Source: Planctomycetota bacterium | GTDB lineage: Bacteria > Planctomycetota > JAMOSO01 | Direction of reading: 5' to 3' | Assembly (NCBI GenBank): GCA_027063065.1 | Contig: JAMOSO010000065.1 | Span: 1-22,821, forward strand | DNA length: 22,821 bases | Part shown: positions 1 to 7,513 of the stretch, piece after piece | Numbering within the stretch: position 1 is the stretch's first letter | Layout: the number at the start of each line of letters is the position of its first letter | Program-made: the position numbers and the translations under genes | The notes under the pieces: model-generated | Database searches by the model: none | Told to the model about the DNA's origin: nothing | Seen by the model: only the letters and a program-made list of their open reading frames with translations

Positions 1-198
1 CTCGCCAATTTTATAACTATTTTGTTTTACAGTAGTCAATGGTATATATAATTGATCTTCCATCGTTATATTACCATAACCTATCAAAGATATATCCTCT
101 GGGATACTGAGACCATTTTCAATAATAGCCTTATGTGCACCCCAAGCCATCATATCGCTCGCACAAAAAACAGCTGTTGGGCGCTGATCATTTGGCAT
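1..198 (-). pseudogene. LacI-family transcriptional regulator, C-terminal fragment
   Basis: The reverse strand reads 66 codons without a stop to the left edge. The translation has the sequence style of the LacI/PurR periplasmic-binding-like effector domain: RPTAVFCASDMMAWGAHKA, then IPEDISLIGYGN, then PLTTVKQ, the usual order of the second subdomain and its return strand. The N-terminal HTH domain and the first two thirds of the effector domain are absent. Just upstream (199 onward) the sequence is an unrelated helix-turn-helix gene in another frame, and the LacI frame meets a stop at 226-228. The gene is therefore broken at its 5' side and looks non-functional. The true end lies beyond the left edge. 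Confidence 0.75.
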
Positions 199-317
199 CC
201 CATGCGATGAGCGGGCATGCCATGCTTATCTATCCACTTATAAACAGTGTCTTTGCTGATCCCGAGGTATTTACATATTTCATCTACTGACAACCAGCGA
301 TCATTTATTTCTGCCAT
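150..317 (-). pseudogene. Excisionase/MerR-like helix-turn-helix protein, truncated
   Basis: This is a 55-codon reading frame starting at ATG 317 with a good ribosome site (AGGAG, 8 bases upstream). Residues 1-40 (MAEINDRWLSVDEICKYLG, then ISKDTVYKWIDKHGMPAHRMG) match the small HTH_17/excisionase-type DNA-binding proteins of about 65-70 residues, often found in mobile or defence regions. In that family the next residues are normally a conserved RLWKF-like wing followed by an acidic helix. Here they are replaced by 15 unrelated residues that are simply another frame of the LacI-like fragment. I infer that the 3' third was lost at a recombination or deletion junction near 198-205. Confidence 0.65.
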
Positions 318-778
318 GTCTCATACTCCTCTTGGGGACTAATGCATTTTGCTTTTGACCTCAACAGAAGCAGTTAAAGAGAGCTGCAAATACAACACTC
401 CCACACTAATTCACCTTATAAATATACAAAAGAAAGCCGGAAGTCAAATGTTCTTTGCCGATTTAAGCCGATTTCGTTTTATTATTTATTCCTCCGATTT
501 TAAAAAAACACATAAACTACAATCAATTTAAAGCCTTGTACCATCCTGAAAACAACCAATATTAATTTAACACAGCCTATCGACTTTCATTTAGATTATA
601 CAAAAAGAATAACCTAAAAAGATACAAGTCAATACAATCATAAAACATATTTAGATTAATCTAAAAGACACATAAAATAGCGCACAAGCAAACATAGTCC
701 CATACATCAAAAGCGTTAGAAATTTAGTGTTATTTACAAATAGATTGTTAAAATAATTACAAACTAACGGTTTAAAGA
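318..778. other. Intergenic region upstream of lon
   Basis: No convincing gene lies in these 461 bases. A 60-codon TTG-started frame (349-531, plus) has no ribosome site and no recognisable protein character, so I leave it out. The stretch holds the ribosome site of the minus-strand HTH remnant (about 325-330), a tandem GCCGATTT at 457-464 and 467-474, and a palindrome at 650-665. It should contain the lon promoter, but I could not find a well-spaced -35/-10 pair. Confidence 0.5.
650..665. promoter_or_regulatory. 16-bp palindrome upstream of lon, possible operator
   Basis: The sequence TTTAGATTAATCTAAA is a perfect inverted repeat about 115 bases before the lon start. A half-site TTAGATTA also occurs at 591-598, 60 bases upstream. 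This geometry fits a dimeric regulator with a second weaker site, but no regulator is identified. AT-rich DNA produces such palindromes by chance fairly often. Confidence 0.3.
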
Positions 779-3208
779 ATGGACATTATGGCTAAATCTA
801 AAAAAACAAAACACACATCAATCATACCCGCTTCCGCAGGGTTCCCACCAATTTTACCAATTATCCCAATCGATATGCGTCCGCTTTTTCCTAAAATGCT
901 CGCGCCAGTGATTATTGATGATGAGGATTTAAAAAAAGTAATTACCGATATGCAAGGTACAGATTCAAAATACATCGGCCTGGCAATGACTTTGCCAGAT
1001 AACGACAAAGTATCCAATGTCAGTAATTCTAAGTTTAAAAAAAATATACCTAATATTTACAATATTGGTGTTGTTGCCGAAATAGTACAAACCAACTACG
1101 ACGAAGAAACTGGCGTATTTCAAGCTATGTTAGGTGTGTTGGATAGATTTGAGATTGTTGAATATAAACAAAAATACCCATACATAATAACACAAGTAGA
1201 ATACCTTCCAGAAGTAGAAACTGGCAATGATGAAGAAATGAAAGCATACTCAGTTTCAATCATTAATTGCATTAAAGAATTAGTTCAGCTAAACCCCCTT
1301 TTTAAAGAAGAACTAAATCTTTTTATGTCACGCTCAAATCTAAACGAACCTGGCCGATTAGCAGATTTTGCAGCCAGTATGACCACTGCCAACGGAACTG
1401 ACTTACAAGACATATTAGAAGCCTTAGACGTTAGATATCGCATAGAAAAAGCACTAGTGCTGTTAAAAAAAGAAATCGACATATCAAAATTACAAGTAAA
1501 AATAAACAGTCAAATAGAAGCAAAAATGTCTAAACAGCAAAGAGAGTTTTTTCTTCGAGAACAGTTAAAAGAAATCAAAAAAGAGCTTGGCCTTGCCAAA
1601 GAAGGCAAAGATGCCGAAATTGAAAAATTTCAAAAACGCTTAGAAAAACTTACAATACCAAAAGATGTCAAAGCTGTAATTGATGAAGAAATTGAAAAAA
1701 TCGGTTTTTTAGATCAGACTTCACCAGAATTTAATATTAGCCGTAACTACCTAGACTGGCTCACCATATTACCTTGGGGTGTATTCAGTGATGATGACTA
1801 CGATCTTAAAAAAGCCAAACGCATTTTAAACCAAGACCATTATGGCTTAGAAGACGTAAAAGAACGCATATTAGAATTTTTAGCAGTGGGCAAATTAAAT
1901 AAATCTGTCAAAGGCTCAATCATCTGTTTTGTTGGCCCTCCCGGAGTTGGAAAAACATCAATAGGTCAAAGTATCGCACGTTCAATAGGACGGAAATTTT
2001 TTAGATTTTCCGTTGGTGGTATGCGTGATGAGGCCGAAATCAAAGGGCACAGACGTACATATATAGGTGCGTTACCAGGTAAGTTTTTACAGGCAATGAA
2101 AACCTGCAAAACCTCAAACCCCGTAATCATGCTGGACGAAATAGATAAAATCGGTTCTAGCTTTCATGGAGATCCAGCATCTGCATTATTAGAAACACTT
2201 GATCCAGAGCAAAATTCAGGTTTTTTAGATCACTTTTTAGACGTGCCTTTTGATTTGTCAAATGTGCTTTTTATATGCACTGCAAATTCGCTCGAAACAA
2301 TCCCAAGCGCACTATTAGACAGAATGGAAATCATCAGGCTATCTGGCTATATTTTGGAAGAAAAATTACAAATTGCCAAGCGATATCTAGTACCAAAACA
2401 AATACAAGAATGCGGTTTAGCCAAGAAAAAAGTAACTATTTCAAACGATGCCTTAAAATCGATAATATCAGGATATGCACGCGAACCAGGTGTACGTGGA
2501 CTAGATAATTTTTTAAAAAAAATAATGCGAAAATCTGCCAAACACGTTTTAACAGAAAACAAACGTACTGTAAAAATAGAAGATAAAAACATTGAAGAAC
2601 TATTAGGTCAAGCATATTTTAATGATGACGACTTATATAACACTCCTAGAATAGGAGTTATTAGAGGTCTTGCTTGGACAAGCATGGGTGGCGATACACT
2701 TTTTATTGAAGCCACAGGAATCAAATCTAAGCAAGGTAGTTTTAAACAAACAGGGCAATTGGGCAATGTTATGATTGAATCCAGCGAAATTGCTTATACA
2801 TACATCAGAGGTTTTTTATCAGAAGACGAAAAAGCAACTAATTTTTTTGAAGAGACATCTATACATTTACATGTCCCAGAAGGAGCTACACCAAAAGACG
2901 GACCATCTGCAGGAGTTGCCATGTCTTGTGCGCTATACTCATTAGCAAAAGGAGTTGCTATAAAATCAAATTTTGCAATGACTGGAGAGCTCAGCCTTAC
3001 TGGATTAGTTTTACCAATTGGTGGTTTAAAAGAAAAAACAATAGCAGCAAAAAGAGTTAAAGCAGTTAATTTGTTATTTCCAAAAGAAAACAAAAAAGAT
3101 TTTGATGAATTACCAAAACATATAAAACGTGGTTTAAAACCACATTTTGTATCTACATTTGACGAAGTAGTTAAAATAGTGTTTCCAAAAAACAAAACTA
3201 AAAAATAA
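779..3208 (+). CDS. lon: ATP-dependent Lon protease (LonA)
   Basis: Cytoplasmic hexameric AAA+ serine protease that unfolds and degrades damaged and regulatory proteins. At 809 residues it has the normal LonA length. The order is: N-terminal substrate domain (about 25-230, preceded by a basic/proline-rich leader of about 25 residues), coiled coil (about 230-280), and AAA+ module with Walker A GPPGVGKTS (386-394) and Walker B MLDEID (451-456). The protease domain has catalytic S710 in EGATPKDGPSAG and K753 in GGLKEK. All key residues are present. The N-domain (FPKMLAPVIIDDE) is divergent and faintly recalls chlamydial/PVC Lon. A second ATG at 788 (MAKSKK) is equally plausible, since neither start has a strong ribosome site. 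It stands alone and converges on a two-component operon across the hairpin at 3211-3256. Confidence 0.97.
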   Translation: MDIMAKSKKTKHTSIIPASAGFPPILPIIPIDMRPLFPKMLAPVIIDDEDLKKVITDMQGTDSKYIGLAMTLPDNDKVSNVSNSKFKKNIPNIYNIGVVAEIVQTNYDEETGVFQAMLGVLDRFEIVEYKQKYPYIITQVEYLPEVETGNDEEMKAYSVSIINCIKELVQLNPLFKEELNLFMSRSNLNEPGRLADFAASMTTANGTDLQDILEALDVRYRIEKALVLLKKEIDISKLQVKINSQIEAKMSKQQREFFLREQLKEIKKELGLAKEGKDAEIEKFQKRLEKLTIPKDVKAVIDEEIEKIGFLDQTSPEFNISRNYLDWLTILPWGVFSDDDYDLKKAKRILNQDHYGLEDVKERILEFLAVGKLNKSVKGSIICFVGPPGVGKTSIGQSIARSIGRKFFRFSVGGMRDEAEIKGHRRTYIGALPGKFLQAMKTCKTSNPVIMLDEIDKIGSSFHGDPASALLETLDPEQNSGFLDHFLDVPFDLSNVLFICTANSLETIPSALLDRMEIIRLSGYILEEKLQIAKRYLVPKQIQECGLAKKKVTISNDALKSIISGYAREPGVRGLDNFLKKIMRKSAKHVLTENKRTVKIEDKNIEELLGQAYFNDDDLYNTPRIGVIRGLAWTSMGGDTLFIEATGIKSKQGSFKQTGQLGNVMIESSEIAYTYIRGFLSEDEKATNFFEETSIHLHVPEGATPKDGPSAGVAMSCALYSLAKGVAIKSNFAMTGELSLTGLVLPIGGLKEKTIAAKRVKAVNLLFPKENKKDFDELPKHIKRGLKPHFVSTFDEVVKIVFPKNKTKK

Positions 3209-3210
3209 CT

Positions 3211-3256
3211 AATGTTTCCATATAAGTTGCAACCGAGCAACTTATATGGAAATATT
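3211..3256. terminator. Long hairpin, probable bidirectional terminator between lon and the response-regulator operon
   Basis: The arms 3215-3230 and 3237-3252 are perfectly complementary (16 bp) around a 6-base loop, AACCGA. Extension to 3211/3256 adds three A-T pairs and one G-T wobble, making a stem of about 20 bp. It sits exactly between the convergent stops of lon (3208) and the CheY-like gene (3263). On the plus strand it is followed by only a short T-run (TATTTTC). The minus-strand exit is AT-rich but also lacks a pure T-tract. Confidence 0.65.
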
Positions 3257-3262
3257 TTCAAA

Positions 3263-3643
3263 CTAATTATTCAGTAAAGTCTTTACCTTGTCAGCTAAAT
3301 CATAAAACTCAAACGGCTTTTGCAAAATATCGTCAGCATTCATACTCTTTGCAATTTTTTGAGCTTCTGCATCACTTTTAAAACCTGCCTTTCCTGTCAT
3401 AGACAATATTTTAGTCTCAGGAGAAATATCTCTTAGTTCTCTAATTAAATCAAAACCAGATGAACCAGGCATCATAATATCAGTAATAACTAAATCGCAC
3501 TTTTGATTATTAAACTTGTGTAGGGCCTCTTCCACCGAATGAGCCGCATAAATTTTATAACTGTAATCAATGGCGCTGAGCATATCGCCTAGCACCATTA
3601 AAATTTCATTTTGATCATCAACCACTAAAATTGATTTTGACAT
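3263..3643 (-). CDS. Single-domain response regulator (CheY-like receiver)
   Basis: 126 residues, entirely a receiver domain: acidic pair D9-D10, phospho-acceptor D55 (LVITDIMMPG), switch T83 (SMTG) and K109 (LQKPFE). There is no output domain, so it should act by protein-protein contact or as a phosphorelay intermediate. I chose ATG 3643; an upstream TTG (3658) would add five residues, but the ATG gives the usual receiver N-terminus (MSKSILVVDD) and has a weak GGATGG ribosome-site-like stretch. It is the last gene of a three-gene minus-strand operon, 35 bases after the receiver-ATPase gene. The partner kinase is not identified; the neighbouring GHKL protein lacks a phospho-accepting histidine domain. 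Confidence 0.9.
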   Translation of the reverse strand: MSKSILVVDDQNEILMVLGDMLSAIDYSYKIYAAHSVEEALHKFNNQKCDLVITDIMMPGSSGFDLIRELRDISPETKILSMTGKAGFKSDAEAQKIAKSMNADDILQKPFEFYDLADKVKTLLNN

Positions 3644-3678
3644 TTCTATACCATCCAATCTATAAATTATACTTTTTA

Positions 3679-4506
3679 TTAAAGCGTTTTAGAAATCAAC
3701 ACAATATTGCCACGTTTATTATACACAACTTTATCCATAACTTGTTTAACCATTTGTATACCAAAACCGCCAGGCCGCTTACCCTCTTGCTTGCGTTTAA
3801 GCAATTTAGTCAACAAATCATCATCACTATCACACATTGTCTCAAAGCCCAAGCCTTCATCTTCTATTTTAAACACAATTTCATTAGCAAACAAAGCATA
3901 AGACAAAGATATCTTTTTATTACAATTATTATTATTGCCCCACTCTATTGCGTTGCGACCTATCTCATCTATAGCCATAGTAATATCTTGCTGTATATCA
4001 TTATCAATATTAGATGCCTGCAAAATTTGTGTTATATTTTTAATTCGCTCTAAAAGACCAAAATAGCTATCTGCTGTAAGCTCAATCCAACCCTCTACAT
4101 TATGCTTTAAAGAAAAGCAAGCATCAGCCTTATTTAAATTTTGTGATTTTGAAATCAATTTATGCAACTCATCCAACCTAAAAGGTTTCTGCAAAATAAA
4201 ATCAGCTCCTTGCTTATAGCAATCCATCAACTGAGATTCTGTAGCAACACCAGAAACCACAATAATTAAAGGTTTGACATCCCTATTTTGTATCAATGGT
4301 AAAAATGTAACTCCATAATTACCAACTAAATGTAAATCCAAAATTACAACATCATATTGATTATTATCTAAAGCATTAAATGCTGATTTAACATCAAAAA
4401 CACCTGTTACAATTTGATAACCACAATCTTTAAAAAAATCACATAAAGTAGCATTAAAAATTCTATCGTCCTCTAAAACTAATACAGATAAGTCTGAGCT
4501 ACTCAT
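3679..4506 (-). CDS. Receiver domain fused to a GHKL/anti-sigma-type ATPase domain
   Basis: 275 residues. Residues 1-125 form a receiver (D13-D14, phospho-acceptor D57 in VVILDLHL, K107 in LQKPF). Residues about 140-275 are a HATPase_c domain of the RsbW/SpoIIAB-like kind: N-box with E181 and N185 (DEIGRNAIEWG), G1 box EDEGLGFE (215-222), G2 box GGFGIQMVKQVMDKV (from 246). There is no DHp dimerisation/phospho-acceptor helix, so this is not a classical histidine kinase. I infer that receiver phosphorylation controls an anti-sigma or switch-protein kinase activity. Its first 8 bases overlap the end of the HEAT-repeat gene (ATGAGTAG), implying translational coupling. No sigma factor or anti-sigma antagonist is visible nearby. 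Confidence 0.88.
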   Translation of the reverse strand: MSSSDLSVLVLEDDRIFNATLCDFFKDCGYQIVTGVFDVKSAFNALDNNQYDVVILDLHLVGNYGVTFLPLIQNRDVKPLIIVVSGVATESQLMDCYKQGADFILQKPFRLDELHKLISKSQNLNKADACFSLKHNVEGWIELTADSYFGLLERIKNITQILQASNIDNDIQQDITMAIDEIGRNAIEWGNNNNCNKKISLSYALFANEIVFKIEDEGLGFETMCDSDDDLLTKLLKRKQEGKRPGGFGIQMVKQVMDKVVYNKRGNIVLISKTL

Positions 4507-6322
4507 TAGTATTTGATATAAATATTAACTCTCGTTTTTGTTTGCTTAAAACTGAACGACCTACCACTATACCAGTAGCACATCTTATATCATCATTATC
4601 CTCTTGTAATAAAGGCAATAATTTAGCACCAATATTAAGACAATTAAATTTACCTAAAGCTTTTAAAGATGCCAAACGCAATTTAACATTATTATCTTTA
4701 TTACTTGCAACCAATATTAAATTTGATACCCAACTATCGCCACCTATTGTCTCTAATACTTTGATGGCAGAGATACGCAAATCAGTTGGCATTTTATTAT
4801 CAGAGACCAAATTACTAAATGGCAATAATAGCGTTTTAAAGTCAAACTCGCCTACAAGTTTACTTCTTAATACACCAACACATAACACCTTTAATAACTC
4901 AACGTCCTTAGAATTGACAGCCTGCATAATCAGGCTAGACATTTTATCTATTCCACTAAAATTATCTTCATAACCTGTTGATAACAAGGCTATAGCCGCC
5001 CTTGCACTAATGCGTAAATCTGGATAATTTAAAGCCTCTAAAACTACTTTAGAAATTTTATCATCTTTGCCATTTTGACATACTAAATCAGTATTACTAA
5101 CATCAGTTAATGCTTCTAATATAGCAGATGATAAATTTATTCGCTTATATTTAAGGGTAGTAAACAATGCTTCTTTTAATATATTTTCACCTGATGCCCT
5201 GAGAAGACTATTTACATACTTGAGGGATTCTAATTGTTTTGTATAAAATTCAGTCAATTCATCTGCCAAATCTTGATTGCCAGAAAACAATTTATCATCT
5301 TTAACAGATAAAAAATCTTGAGCCTCTTGCAACTGTGATAATTTTGCGATTAATAATAAAGCAGAATATCCACTTTCTAAATGACCAGACATAGCACGTT
5401 TAACTATTTTTTCTGCCAATATATTTTTATATGCCATTTGCGGAACTCGCTTAGACACCAGCTCTCCTGCATCGTCTAGCGCCCACACATACCCATCACT
5501 AACAATTGCGGCTCCTAAACCACGTTTACCAAAAAGGTAGTCAATGATTAAATTTTTGTAACTTTCTATAGGATTTAACTCTCCTAAATCATTATATTGA
5601 CGTATTTTAGCTAAAGCCTCACCCGCGATGCGCCTTTCGCTTTGGTTACCGTTTTGTTCTAACTCTAAAAGACGTGGCACAGCAACAACACTTTTGTATT
5701 CACCTAAAACAAATATGGCCGTATTGGCAAGCATCTCATTGCTACTATAAGAAATTTCAATAACTGGCCAAACTGCATTTGGACCAGCAGCAATAATTGC
5801 CCGTGTATAATATGCACGGTTTGCTGCAATAGTTTCGGCATTTAGTGCCTTAAATAAAGGACCAATTGCAAATTGTCCAGCTTGACCTAAGCCCTCTATA
5901 GCACCAACAGCAGGATTGGCATCTTCACTCCAACGTATCCACCTGTGTTTATAATCAATTACCAAAGCCTCTATCATTGCATTAATAGATTCGTCATCCT
6001 TTAAGGCGACACTTTCGCCTATTTTTGCCATTGTCAAAATATTTGCCACTACTTTTTGCAGTTCTTCTTGTTGTGACATTTGCAAAAACTTATTAAATCC
6101 TATGGTCTTTCGCAAATTAAGAGCCTGTTGAGATGTTGGTTTTAAATTTAATATTTCGCTTAATTTTTTAGACGCATCTTTAAAATTACCTGATTCATAA
6201 GCTCTAACTGCATCCTGAGATAATTTTTCAATACTTTGATCACCACTGGTGGCAAGCACAAGAGACTGTCCGCACGCTAATGCTACGCTAAGAGCGGCTA
6301 CTATTTGGTATTTAAAACCCAT
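4499..6322 (-). CDS. Exported HEAT-repeat protein with N-terminal TPR-like segment
   Basis: 607 residues. It begins with a signal peptide (MGFKYQIVAALSVALAC, probable cleavage after VLA near residue 24), so the protein should be periplasmic or outer-membrane associated. Residues about 30-75 look like a TPR (AVRAYESGNFKDASKKL). The rest is a string of helix pairs typical of HEAT/PBS-lyase-like repeats (for example AIEGLGQAGQFAIGPLFKAL and VVAVPRLLELEQNG), ending with another block (LRLASLKALGKF). These act as protein-binding scaffolds; no enzymatic motif is seen. It is the first gene of the operon, with ribosome site AGGAG (6328-6332) and a strong promoter at 6363-6391. Pairing with two receivers suggests an envelope sensor or scaffold, which is inference only. 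Confidence 0.85.
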   Translation of the reverse strand: MGFKYQIVAALSVALACGQSLVLATSGDQSIEKLSQDAVRAYESGNFKDASKKLSEILNLKPTSQQALNLRKTIGFNKFLQMSQQEELQKVVANILTMAKIGESVALKDDESINAMIEALVIDYKHRWIRWSEDANPAVGAIEGLGQAGQFAIGPLFKALNAETIAANRAYYTRAIIAAGPNAVWPVIEISYSSNEMLANTAIFVLGEYKSVVAVPRLLELEQNGNQSERRIAGEALAKIRQYNDLGELNPIESYKNLIIDYLFGKRGLGAAIVSDGYVWALDDAGELVSKRVPQMAYKNILAEKIVKRAMSGHLESGYSALLLIAKLSQLQEAQDFLSVKDDKLFSGNQDLADELTEFYTKQLESLKYVNSLLRASGENILKEALFTTLKYKRINLSSAILEALTDVSNTDLVCQNGKDDKISKVVLEALNYPDLRISARAAIALLSTGYEDNFSGIDKMSSLIMQAVNSKDVELLKVLCVGVLRSKLVGEFDFKTLLLPFSNLVSDNKMPTDLRISAIKVLETIGGDSWVSNLILVASNKDNNVKLRLASLKALGKFNCLNIGAKLLPLLQEDNDDIRCATGIVVGRSVLSKQKRELIFISNTNE

Positions 6323-6362
6323 TTAAACTCCTATGTGATTTATTTATATTAATGAACTATTT

Positions 6363-6391
6363 ACTATAGGCATAATTATCACTAAATTCAA
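6363..6391 (-). promoter_or_regulatory. Sigma-70-type promoter for the HEAT/receiver operon
   Basis: On the minus strand, TTGAAT (6386-6391) and TATAGT (6363-6368) are separated by exactly 17 bases. The -10 box is about 40 bases upstream of the start codon at 6322, and an AGGAG ribosome site lies between them. Confidence 0.6.
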
Positions 6392-6401
6392 GGGAAAGAG
6401 A

Positions 6402-6430
6402 ATGCCAGATTAAAACCTTTATGTTATACT
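6402..6430 (+). promoter_or_regulatory. Sigma-70-type promoter for lptF, possibly giving a leaderless mRNA
   Basis: ATGCCA (6402-6407, 4/6 match to TTGACA) and TATACT (6425-6430) are spaced by 17 bases. The -10 box ends only 8 bases before the lptF ATG at 6439, so transcription would start at or within about two bases of the start codon. No Shine-Dalgarno sequence precedes the ATG, which agrees with a leaderless transcript. Confidence 0.5.
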
Positions 6431-6438
6431 AAAAAACT

Positions 6439-7506
6439 ATGATTTTGTTACGACATATAACTTTGGAATTTTTACGCAATATGCTAAGTTCTTTATTAGT
6501 GATTGGGTTTATATTATTTGTTGGTAGAAGTATAAAATTATTGCGCGAAGGATTTGACCTTTTACTGCTTTTGCAAATGGCAATATATATTTTGCCATAT
6601 ATTTTAACCTTTGTAATACCCATATCATTAATAACTGCTTCGGTTCTAACTTATGGACGTTTAGCGTCTGACAATGAAGTTACAACAATACGGGCATCTG
6701 GCATAAATCTGTGGAGTACAACTAAATACATTTGGATTATAGCTATTTTATGTAGCGCTATTACTTATCATTTAGCCGATCAAGTGCTACCTAAAGCACG
6801 TTTTGAATTACTTAAAATCGTTAGAAATAGCGCTATACACCTACTGAATAATCGTATTAATAGTGGGGATAAAATAATACAATTTTCAGATTTTTTAATT
6901 TCCTTTGGCAGTCGGGATTCAAAAAAACAAATACTCAATGCTGTAGTAATTCAAAAATTTAAAGATAGTAATCTATCCCAGCAAATTGAAGCCTCTTGGG
7001 CTAAACTGCCTACTGTCAATAATCAAGACATTGTGAGTATGGACTTATACAACGGTCAAATGACTAATTTTGAACGTCAAAGCGCACCTTTAAGATTTAA
7101 AGGCTTTCATTTTGAATTAAACCCAATGGAAAGTAACGGCAATACTAATAAAAGCTTTAAGGATATGACCTCCTCTGAATTGTGGAACGTAATTAAACTC
7201 AAAAAATTAAAACCAAAGCAAGTATCCAAAATAAAATATATTATTTATTCAAAACTTTCTATGGCATGTAGTTGTTTAGTATTTATAGCATTAGGTATAC
7301 CAATGGGTTTGATTGGTAAACACAGCAATCGTATAGTTGGTTTTGGTTTTGCTTTAGCTATTGTCTTTTTACTTTATTACCCATTAATGTTAATTTTTAG
7401 ATCGTTAGGAGAATCTGGCACTTTACCCGCTATGTTATGTGCATGGTCTCCAAATATTATACTTATTATTTTAAGTGCTTACTTAATAAAACACGTCCAT
7501 AATTGA
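6439..7506 (+). CDS. lptF: LptF/LptG-family lipopolysaccharide export permease (YjgP/YjgQ)
   Basis: Inner-membrane subunit of the LptB2FG ABC exporter that extracts LPS and feeds it to the LptC-A-D bridge. At 355 residues it matches family length. Three hydrophobic segments lie at the N-terminus (about 11-29, 47-70, 96-113), followed by a periplasmic beta-jellyroll-like region (about 120-265) and three more segments (about 273-292, 299-319, 330-350). Family hallmarks are the segment LITASVLTYGRLASDNEVTT, which contacts LptB, and the later ALGIPMGLIGKHSNR. Only one permease gene is present, so its partner and lptB must be elsewhere; LptF rather than LptG is a best guess. Its TGA stop forms part of the ribosome site of dnaE, seven bases downstream. 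Confidence 0.85.
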   Translation: MILLRHITLEFLRNMLSSLLVIGFILFVGRSIKLLREGFDLLLLLQMAIYILPYILTFVIPISLITASVLTYGRLASDNEVTTIRASGINLWSTTKYIWIIAILCSAITYHLADQVLPKARFELLKIVRNSAIHLLNNRINSGDKIIQFSDFLISFGSRDSKKQILNAVVIQKFKDSNLSQQIEASWAKLPTVNNQDIVSMDLYNGQMTNFERQSAPLRFKGFHFELNPMESNGNTNKSFKDMTSSELWNVIKLKKLKPKQVSKIKYIIYSKLSMACSCLVFIALGIPMGLIGKHSNRIVGFGFALAIVFLLYYPLMLIFRSLGESGTLPAMLCAWSPNIILIILSAYLIKHVHN

Positions 7507-7513
7507 GGTTATA

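Noticed and set aside
457-474. Tandem GCCGATTT as a regulatory iteron
   Set aside because: Only two copies with a 10-base period and no further copies in proper spacing; too little to support a site.
349-531. 60-codon plus-strand frame between the HTH remnant and lon
   Set aside because: Starts with TTG, has no ribosome site, and its translation shows no domain, signal peptide or family resemblance.
733-761. Promoter for lon using TTTACA at 733-738
   Set aside because: No acceptable -10 box lies 16-18 bases downstream; the nearest candidates have wrong spacing or poor match.
2794-3261. 155-codon minus-strand frame opposite the end of lon
   Set aside because: It lies antisense to the conserved Lon protease domain, which contains all catalytic residues; the frame is a shadow.
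3631-4053. 140-codon plus-strand frame rich in Ile/Tyr/Phe opposite the receiver-ATPase gene
   Set aside because: Its hydrophobic look comes from reverse-reading the GHKL domain of a well-supported gene; no ribosome site.
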